DNA of 64,000 nucleotides from SIAJ01 sp963773845 (GTDB taxonomy: Bacteria; Planctomycetota; Planctomycetia; Gemmatales; Gemmataceae), in assembly GCA_963773845.1 (NCBI GenBank), contig CAVZCU010000013.1, forward strand, positions 434,001 to 498,000, read 5' to 3'. The notes beneath the pieces are model-generated. The model searched no databases. It was not told the DNA's origin and saw nothing but the letters and a program-made list of their open reading frames with translations. The stretch's first letter is position 1. Every line of letters begins with the position of its first letter. The translations under genes were made by a program, and so were the position numbers. This document shows, in pieces, positions 55,050 to 64,000 of the stretch.

Positions 55050-55342
55050 TCCGCGTCCTACTCCCCTATCACCTGCGAACGCTGGCCGACGTCGAGAGCG
55101 AAGTGGCTCTCGACGTGGCCGGCCCTGTCACGCAGCGCTCGATCCTCGATGCGCTCGAAGCTCGCTATCCGGCCCTGCGTGGCACGATTCGCGACCATGT
55201 CACCCATATCCGCCGGCCGCTGATTCGCTTCTTCGCCTGCGAAGAGGATTGGTCGCACGAATCGGCTGATAAAGTGCTGCCCGAGGCGATCGCCAACGGA
55301 AAAGAGCCCTTCTGGATCGTGGGGGCGATCGCCGGCGGGTAG
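55046..55342 (+). CDS. MoaD/ThiS-like ubiquitin-fold protein ending in Gly-Gly
   Basis: 98 residues. The beta-grasp pattern VLLPYHLRTLADVESEVALDV, then ILDALEARYPALRGTI, fits the MoaD/ThiS family. The C-terminus is WIVGAIAGG, and a terminal Gly-Gly is required for adenylation and thiocarboxylate formation by the MoeB/ThiF enzymes. No molybdopterin or thiamine gene (MoaE, ThiG, MoeB) lies nearby. It is translationally coupled to the upstream propeller (four-base overlap). Could be a sulfur carrier, or a ubiquitin-like tag for the propeller; both are inference. Confidence 0.75.
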   Translation: MIRVLLPYHLRTLADVESEVALDVAGPVTQRSILDALEARYPALRGTIRDHVTHIRRPLIRFFACEEDWSHESADKVLPEAIANGKEPFWIVGAIAGG

Positions 55343-55422
55343 AATCGCTTCCTATTCTCCATCAATCGGTCCAGCGATTTTTCAAATTGTGCTTGCACTC
55401 GCCCTGTTATCCAGTAATGTAT

Positions 55423-55442
55423 TTGGTTGAATGACCAACCAA
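55423..55442. promoter_or_regulatory. Palindrome over the TetR gene start
   Basis: TTGGTTG-AATGAC-CAACCAA, 7-bp arms and a 6-base centre, covers the start region of the TetR gene (TTG at 55427, ATG at 55431). A likely autoregulatory operator. Confidence 0.55.
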
Positions 55443-56068
55443 TACGAACTATCGAAATCGGGGACCGCGAAAAACTGATTGAGGCCGCGCGGGTCTTGTT
55501 CTGGGAGAAAGGTTACACGGCGACGAGCATCGCCGACATTGTCGCGATGGCCGGTGCTCGCAGTGGCAGCCTGTACTACTTCTTTCCGGCCAAGGAGGAT
55601 CTGTTGCTAGCAGTACTCGAATGGTACAAGGCGAATCTGGATGCCTATGTAATTCGGCCGGTCTGCGAACGAGTGAGCGATCCGATCGAACGGATTTTCG
55701 GCATTCTCGATGGGTATCGCCAGCAGCTGTTAGCGACCAAGTTCGAGCGCGGTTGCCCGGTCGGGAATTTGGCGCTGGAACTGAGTGGCAGCGAGCCCGC
55801 GGCCCGAAAGCTGATTGCGGAAAACTTCACCGGTTGGCGCAATGCGATCGAGCAGTGCTTGGCCGAGGCCGGAAATCGGCTGCCGAAGGAACTCGATCGC
55901 GAGCAACTCGCACTGTTCGTGCTGACGACGATGGAGGGGGCGGTCATGCTCGCCAGGACTTACCGGAACATACAGTCGTACGACGCCGCCGTCGCTCAGT
56001 TGCGCGAGTATTTCGATCGCTTGCAAGTCGGCCGCCGACCGCACGGCCGTGCTCTCAAACCCTCTTGA
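55427..56068 (+). CDS. TetR-family transcriptional regulator
   Basis: 213 residues. The DNA-binding domain is clear: REKLIEAARVLFWEKGYTATSIADIVAMAGARSGSLYYFFPAKEDLLLAVL (helix-turn-helix with the YYFF recognition helix). A C-terminal ligand domain follows (FERGCPVGNLALELS, LFVLTTMEGAVMLARTYRN), the usual TetR_C pattern. The start is a TTG at 55427; the nearby ATG at 55431 is in another frame and gives an equally natural opening (MTNQYELSKSG) if one base were missing near 55453, so the true N-terminus is uncertain. It probably represses itself and the DUF1761 gene next to it. Confidence 0.8.
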   Translation: MNDQPIRTIEIGDREKLIEAARVLFWEKGYTATSIADIVAMAGARSGSLYYFFPAKEDLLLAVLEWYKANLDAYVIRPVCERVSDPIERIFGILDGYRQQLLATKFERGCPVGNLALELSGSEPAARKLIAENFTGWRNAIEQCLAEAGNRLPKELDREQLALFVLTTMEGAVMLARTYRNIQSYDAAVAQLREYFDRLQVGRRPHGRALKPS

Positions 56069-56080
56069 TGGGAGACGTCC

Positions 56081-56503
56081 ATGCCCTTCGACTTTTCAAA
56101 AATCAATATCTGGGCCGTCTTAGTGTCGGCGTTGCTGGCATTTATGGTCGGCGGAATCTGGTACACGGCCATATTCGGCAAGCTCTGGATCAAGCTGCAC
56201 GGCTACAGCGAAGAGAAAATGAAAGAGATGCAGGCCGCCATGTCGCCGCCCAAATTCTTCGGCGGCATGCTGCTGAGCTATTTGGTCCTGGCATGGGCAC
56301 TGGCCGTCATGCTGACGGCAGTTCCCAGCGTGAATGCGTCAATTGGCATAATCTTCGGCCTTTTGTTCTGGGTAGCCTCGTCGGCGATCCAGATGACGGG
56401 TCACATCGCTTCCGACAAGCGTTCGGGCATTTACCTGATCGATATCGGCTGTCAATTGGTTTACTTGGTCGCCCTCGGGGCGTTGCTCGGCGCCTGGCAA
56501 TAG
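56081..56503 (+). CDS. DUF1761 membrane protein
   Basis: 140 residues, four membrane helices: WAVLVSALLAFMVGGIWYTAIF, MLLSYLVLAWALAVMLT, SIGIIFGLLFWVASSAIQM and LIDIGCQLVYLVALGALLGAW. The GGIWY and SYLV segments fit the DUF1761 family. Start ATG at 56081, 12 bases after the TetR stop. Role unknown; expression probably controlled by the upstream TetR regulator. Confidence 0.8.
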   Translation: MPFDFSKINIWAVLVSALLAFMVGGIWYTAIFGKLWIKLHGYSEEKMKEMQAAMSPPKFFGGMLLSYLVLAWALAVMLTAVPSVNASIGIIFGLLFWVASSAIQMTGHIASDKRSGIYLIDIGCQLVYLVALGALLGAWQ

Positions 56504-56533
56504 CTGTTGGTTTCAAGATGGACGGCACAGCCG

Positions 56534-56629
56534 GCGGAGCCTGAAGCGTCAGCGAAGGCGACGCCGAAATTGCCGGGGGATCCGATTAACCATGGGGCAC
56601 TGGTCGCCTTCGCCGACGCTTCACGCTCC
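56534..56629. repeat. Imperfect inverted repeat related to 52897-52994
   Basis: GCGGAGCCTGAAGCGT at 56534 pairs with ACGCTTCACGCTCC ending at 56629. Spacer 42 bases. Same family as the perfect copy at 52897-52994. Confidence 0.75.
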
Positions 56630-56667
56630 ATAAGTCTGGAACCACGGCCCTTGTTTCGAGAGGGTAT

Positions 56668-57661
56668 ATGCGACTTTTCATTGTCACTATTTGCGCATTG
56701 CTGAGTGCGCTGACCGCGAATGCGGCGAACAATCTTCAACCGATCGAAGTGGAAACTGCGATTCGAGCGCCGATCGGCGATATTTGGAAGGCATGGACGA
56801 CCGACGAGGCGGCGCAAAAATGGTTTGCGCCGAAAACTCATATCGAACTGAAACCCGGCGGCGCGTTTGAGATTCTGTTCGCTCCCGATCAACCGGCCGG
56901 CCAGCGCGGCGCCGAAGAACTAAAGGTCCTCAGCTACGTGCCGGAGGAGATGTTCTCCTTCGAGTGGAGTGCCTCCGCCGCAGTTTGCCAGGGCACGACA
57001 ACAACGCACCTGGGTCGTGGTTCGCTTGAGCGATGCCGGCGAGGGACGTGTCCGCGTTCGTCTGAGTCATCTGGGATTTGCCGAACGGGCGGCTGCCCGA
57101 CCGGACGAGAAGGAGGAATGGGTTCGCGTGCGCAAATACTTCGCGAAAGCCTGGCCCACGGTCCTGGCCAGCTTGCAAAAACACTTGGAGAAGGACGCCC
57201 CGATTGATCGCAGCCGAATTGTCACCGAAGGGATCGTCGAGGCCCCGATCGGCAAGGTATGGGAAACATGGACGACGAAGAAAGGACTCGAGTCTTGCGT
57301 GGTCGCTCGCGCCGAGATTGAACTCAAAGTCGGCGGCCTGATGCGATCGCACTACGATCCGAAGGGCGTGATTGGTAATCCCGACACCATCGAAAACATC
57401 ATCATGGCTTACGAGCCACAGCGAATGCTTACGCTCAAAGTCGGGAAGCCGCCGGCCAAGTTTCCATTCAAGGAGGCGGTGAAGAATATGTGGACGGTGA
57501 TCAATTTCGAACCGGTCGGTCCCGATCGCACGCGCCTGCGCGTCGTTGGGCTCGGCTTCGGCAACGACGAAGAGTCGCAAAAACTGCGCGGGTTCTTCGA
57601 ACGCGGCAACGAATTCACGCTGAAAAAGGTTCAGCAGTATTTCATGAACAAAGCGAAATAG
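56668..57661 (+). CDS. Tandem SRPBCC (AHSA1-like) protein, one frame break
   Basis: A short signal (RLFIVTICALLSALTANA) followed by two START/AHSA1-like domains: first PIEVETAIRAPIGDIWKAWTTDEAAQKWFAPK (about residues 24-56), second TEGIVEAPIGKVWETWTTKKGLESC (about 190-215). The frame changes by +1 at about 56975, probably an extra C in GCCTCCGCC. The first frame stops at 57207; the second carries on to 57661 with PPQFARARQQRTWVVVRL. Both domains are recognisable so the gene is read as one. AHSA1-type proteins often bind hydrophobic ligands or appear with DGPF genes, as here. Function otherwise unknown. Confidence 0.7.
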
Positions 57662-57703
57662 ACTACGTCGCCCATGATCCACCGCGAAGTCCGGCGCGAT
57701 TGC

Positions 57704-58063
57704 TCATCCGCCGCCGTGGCAAGGTCCGGTCTCGCGGACCTCGACCGTCGCCCATTCGAGGGCCGGGCATTCGTTGGCGATTTGCAACGCGTCTTCCTTG
57801 GTCGGTACATCGAGCAAGAAAAATCCGCCGACCATTTCCTTGGCCTCGGCGAACGGACCGTCGACCGTAACGCGCTTGCCGCCTCGGGACTGGACCCGCA
57901 CCGCATCGGCCTGCGATTTGAGCGATTCGACTCCTTTGAGTATGCCACGCGCTTGCAGACCGTCGGCAAAACGAACCATCCGGTCGTAGAGCGGTCTCCC
58001 TTCATCTACGGATCGGTTTTCGCGGTCTTGCGGAGATTCAATGATCAACAGTGCGAATGGCAT
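57704..58063 (-). CDS. YCII/DGPF-domain protein (copy 1)
   Basis: 119 residues of the YCII-related (DGPF) type: FALLIIESPQD, RVTVDGPFAEAKEMVGGFFLLDV with the DGPFAE signature. These dimeric proteins frequently lie beside ECF sigma factors. Here it follows the sigma gene on the same strand with an 18-base gap. Unknown catalytic role. Confidence 0.85.
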   Translation of the reverse strand: MPFALLIIESPQDRENRSVDEGRPLYDRMVRFADGLQARGILKGVESLKSQADAVRVQSRGGKRVTVDGPFAEAKEMVGGFFLLDVPTKEDALQIANECPALEWATVEVRETGPCHGGG

Positions 58064-58081
58064 GGGGTGCTCCGTTCAGGT

Positions 58082-59348
58082 TTAGTGTTTTGAGCACGCG
58101 GCGGTGCGCTCCATTAACAAGTCGCGTTCTCGGGCATTCTTCGTAAGTGACGCCGCCTGCTCAAACTCGATCCGTGCCTCATCGAGGCGACCGAGTTTGA
58201 AAAGCAGATCGCCGCGGACGCTTGGCAATAAGTGATAGCCCCGGAGTCTGGGGTCCGAGGCCAATTGATCGACGATCTCGAGTCCGGCCAGCGGGCCCGC
58301 TGCCATCGAAACGGCAACGGCTCGATTCAATTCGATCACCGGTGATGGCGACAGTCGGGCCAACTCTTCGTAAAGCCCGACGATCCGTGGCCAGTCCGTT
58401 TGCTCGGCGGTCAAAGCACGGGCATGACACGCGACAATCGCGGCCTGAAGAGCATACGGTCCACGTTCTCCGCCGAGCCGTTCGGCACGGTCTAGAGCGG
58501 CCAGTCCGCGGCCGATGAGCAGCCGATCCCACAGCGCCCGATTCTGATCGAGCAACAGGATCGGTTCACCCGATGCATCGACCCGGGCTCGCATTCGCGA
58601 CGCCTGGATCTCCATGAGCGCGACGAGACCGTGGACCTCGGGCTCGTTCGCAATCAGTTCAGCGACGATCCGTCCGAGTCGCGAGGCCTCTTCACATAGC
58701 GTCGGCCGCATCCAGTCGCTGCCCGCCGTTGCCGTGTAGCCCTCGTTGAAGATCAAGTAAATGACTTCCAGCACCGACGACAGGCGATCGGCCAACTCGG
58801 CCCCGCGCGGCACTTCGAAGGGGACTTGCTTTTCGGTCAGCGTTCGCTTGGCACGGACAATCCGCTGGGCAATTGTCGGCTCCGACGTGAGATACGCCCG
58901 GGCAATCTCGTCTGTCGTCAACCCGCCCAGTAAGCGGAGAGTCAAGGCAACGCGAGCCTCGGTCGAGAGGACCGGGTGGCAAGCCGTGAAGACCAGGCGA
59001 AGGAGATCGTCGCCGATGTCGTCGTCAATGGCGGCGTCGAGATCGATTGCCGTCGTCGCTCCGTCGTTCAAAAGGCCGTACCCAATCTCCTCGATCTTGC
59101 GTTCGAACCGCTGGTTTCGGCGCACATGATCAATCGCTCGGCGTTTCGCGGTCGTCATGAGCCACGCGCCTGGATTGTTGGGCACACCCGCCGCCGGCCA
59201 TTGCTCCAGGGCAGCGACGAGCCGCATCCTGGGCGAGTTCTTCCGCCAGACCGACATCGCGCACGATTCGCGCGAGCCCGGCAATGAGCTTCGCCGACTC
59301 AATTCGCCAGACCGCGTCGATCGTGCGTTGAATTTCGGTGGATTGCAT
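58082..59348 (-). CDS. ECF sigma factor with C-terminal DUF6596-type domain, one frame break
   Basis: Sigma-70 region 2 lies at the start (ESAKLIAGLARIVRDVGLAEELAQDA). Region 4 and the extension follow from ALEQWPAAGVPNNPGAWLMTTAKRRAIDHVRRN, and the C-terminal domain has the SAE/TPR-like helices (LPSVRGDLLFKLGRLDEARIEFEQAASL). The frame breaks at about 59225, where one extra G (GATGCGGCTC) separates the start (59348) from the rest; read as one gene of about 420 residues. This sigma type is usually accompanied by DGPF/YCII proteins, as here on both sides. Start at 59348 fits an ATG. Confidence 0.8.
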
Positions 59349-59400
59349 CAAGGCCGATTAAATCGCGTTTGCACGACCCTGGCAAGCCTACCTTGGATCG

Positions 59401-59793
59401 CTAGCCGTTGCCTCCAGTACAACCTTCGCCTGGCTCGAAGAGTTGACGGATTTCACCTTCGCCAATATAGGATGGACCAAGGATTTCCGCATGCAGCTGC
59501 CAGAACCGATTCGATAGTTCAATTGCCTCGTGCTTGGACTTGACGTCAACAATCGCGTACCCGCCGATGAGTTCCTTCGCTTCGGGGAACGGCCCGTCGG
59601 TCACGGACACTTTTCCATTGGCCACTCGAACACGCGCGCCGCTTGAGCTAGGGGCGAGGCCGCCCCCGCCGACCAAGACGCCCGACTTGGCCATCTCCTG
59701 CGTGAGATTGCCGATGGCCGCCATCAACCGCGGATCGGGAGGTAGTCCGGCTTCGGATTCTCTCGTCGCCTTGGCAATCAGCATGAATTTCAT
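59401..59793 (-). CDS. YCII/DGPF-domain protein (copy 2)
   Basis: About 130 residues: FMLIAKATRESEAGLPPDP at the start and VSVTDGPFPEAKELIGGYAIVDVKS with the DGPF motif. The pattern KATRESEAG is typical of YCII paralogues linked to ECF sigma factors. Upstream of the sigma gene and same strand. A second start at 59799 adds two residues. Confidence 0.85.
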   Translation of the reverse strand: MKFMLIAKATRESEAGLPPDPRLMAAIGNLTQEMAKSGVLVGGGGLAPSSSGARVRVANGKVSVTDGPFPEAKELIGGYAIVDVKSKHEAIELSNRFWQLHAEILGPSYIGEGEIRQLFEPGEGCTGGNG

Positions 59794-59905
59794 CGCCATG
59801 TCTCCTGCGGTTTTCGATTGGGGGTTGCCAGATGACTCGACCGGCAGACCTCGTTTTCACAAGTGCGTCGAATTAGCAGCGGTGGGATCGACAGGCCAGA
59901 TTCGA

Positions 59906-60115
59906 TTATTGGTCAGTTCGCCCAAATTGTCGGTACGCGACATGGGCCCTGGCCACGCAATTGGTCCGTTGAACTTCGTTGAAGAGTGCGGCGAGTGCCA
60001 GGTTCAGCGCCGCCTCGGGTTGCTCGGCCGCGCAGATGAGGCTGGCCAGCGGCTCAACGAACTGCGTCAGATCGTGTTCAATTGCTGGCGTCGATGACAG
60101 GTTGATGCGGTTCAT
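59906..60115 (-). CDS. Small hypothetical protein between YCII genes
   Basis: 69 residues: NRINLSSTPAIEHDLTQFV then EPLASLICAAEQPEAALNLALAALFNEVQ. It has a natural-looking helical composition and lies between two YCII genes on the same strand, but no known domain is seen. Probably real; may be a fragment. Confidence 0.4.
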   Translation of the reverse strand: MNRINLSSTPAIEHDLTQFVEPLASLICAAEQPEAALNLALAALFNEVQRTNCVARAHVAYRQFGRTDQ

Positions 60116-60173
60116 CGCTGATCTCCGAGAATGATTTCAGGTGGTTTGAATGAATGATTGTTCTGCAACTTGG

Positions 60174-60599
60174 TTACTTCTGCGCGGCGATTTGTGCTCG
60201 CTGGCGTGCTTCTTGTTCGCGAAGTTCAGGCGTCAATTCGGGACCGAAATCTTCGGCCTCGAACACCGGTCGAATTTCGACTTCCGAATCCCCGCTATGC
60301 GGATTCGGACAACGCTTGAGCCATTCGACTGCTTCATCCATCGACTTGACTTGCCACATCCAGTAGCCAGCAACCAGTTCCTTGGTTTCGGCAAACGGGC
60401 CGTCGATCACGGTTCTCTTATCGCCGGAAAATCGGACGCGCTTGCACTTGGACGTCGGGTGCAGCCCTTCGCCAGCCAACATGACACCGGCTTTGACCAG
60501 TTCCTCATTGAACTTCCCCATCGCGGCCAGGAGCTCGTGGCTTGGCATGACGCCCGCTTCGGATTCTTTGCTCGCTTTGACGATGACCATGACTCGCAT
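60174..60599 (-). CDS. YCII/DGPF-domain protein (copy 3)
   Basis: 141 residues: VMVIVKASKESEAGVMPSHEL, RTVIDGPFAETKELVAGYWMWQV with the DGPF motif, then EEAVEWLKRCP. Third paralogue in the cluster. C-terminus (GPELTPELREQEARQRAQIAAQ) is a charged helix. Confidence 0.85.
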   Translation of the reverse strand: MRVMVIVKASKESEAGVMPSHELLAAMGKFNEELVKAGVMLAGEGLHPTSKCKRVRFSGDKRTVIDGPFAETKELVAGYWMWQVKSMDEAVEWLKRCPNPHSGDSEVEIRPVFEAEDFGPELTPELREQEARQRAQIAAQK

Positions 60600-60767
60600 T
60601 GTGGCGCCTCCGATTTGTGTTTGTGTTTTGAGGCTTAGGCCGGAAGGCCGGTTCTAAAGAGGCGTCGAACAACCTGGCTCGCGATCGACTGGACGAGCCA
60701 TTTTTCTGCAAGCTATTTCGCGGGCACTGTCGTGGCAAAACCGAGATGATTGCGAATGGGAATAGGG

Positions 60768-60820
60768 AAAAACAGCCGGCTCAAGCATCCGCCACGATCG
60801 GCGAACAGTTAAGCCGGCTG
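60768..60820 (-). terminator. Rho-independent terminator after rpoC
   Basis: On the minus strand, CAGCCGGCT and AGCCGGCTG form a 9-bp stem (60812-60820 against 60773-60781), with a small inner stem CGCC/GGCG. A run of five Ts follows (As at 60768-60772 on the plus strand). It lies 29 bases downstream of the rpoC stop. Confidence 0.75.
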
Positions 60821-60848
60821 AAGAAAAACACGATTCCACTCGACTAGC

Positions 60849-64000
<3,152 letters not shown>

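Overview
The window reads as chromosome of a member of the Planctomycetota, at roughly 60% GC. The evidence is the gene content: Tat-exported DUF1501 proteins, a DUF1549/DUF1553 cytochrome-like protein, an FG-GAP/VCBS plus UnbV protein, a Ser/Thr kinase with a C-terminal propeller next to an ECF sigma factor, Gfo/Idh/MocA oxidoreductases with Tat signals, DGPF/YCII proteins beside an ECF sigma factor, and many intergenic palindromic repeats. I see no rRNA, tRNA, CRISPR array or prophage.

Layout. 0-9 kb: a partial hypothetical gene, a frameshifted VCBS/UnbV protein, a repeat-rich gap, then a small regulon (ferritin-like protein; winged-helix regulator plus membrane protein) marked by two copies of one 17-bp palindrome, a Tat hemerythrin, a DUF1501 protein and RidA. 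9-18 kb: a DUF1549/DUF1553-DUF1501 operon, phosphosulfolactate synthase coupled to DUF3175, a two-domain esterase, and zwf. 18-25 kb: a periplasmic-binding-like protein with a histidine kinase, a nucleotidyltransferase/small coiled-coil pair, an amidohydrolase and an uncharacterised protein that looks like a multicopy family. 25-34 kb: a CBM9-like/glucose-dehydrogenase-like/di-haem fusion, a HAD phosphatase, a DUF885 protein, an Rpn-like protein with a duplicated tail, and a hypothetical secreted protein. 34-45 kb: hemC, a DUF3179 protein, a Gfo/Idh/MocA oxidoreductase, an esterase, an AI-2E-type permease and envelope proteins. 45-51 kb: a polysaccharide export lipoprotein, an anti-sigma/kinase/propeller protein followed by its probable sigma factor, and an AAA+ ATPase. 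51-60.7 kb: a serine hydrolase, a PIN toxin-antitoxin pair, a BNR propeller coupled to a MoaD-like protein, a TetR regulator, SRPBCC and DUF1761 proteins, and an ECF sigma factor among three YCII proteins. The right edge holds the 3' part of rpoC.

Two features run through the whole window. First, about 14 reading-frame breaks occur inside conserved genes, including rpoC, and nearly all shift the frame by +1. Because rpoC is essential, most are best explained as residual sequencing indels, so the affected genes are annotated here as single genes. Second, several palindromic repeat elements sit at gene ends and supply the stop codon (esterase, zwf, the di-haem fusion, HAD).

The least-understood functional units are the BNR propeller plus MoaD-like protein ending in Gly-Gly, the nucleotidyltransferase/coiled-coil pair, and the palindrome-controlled ferritin-like/membrane-protein regulon.
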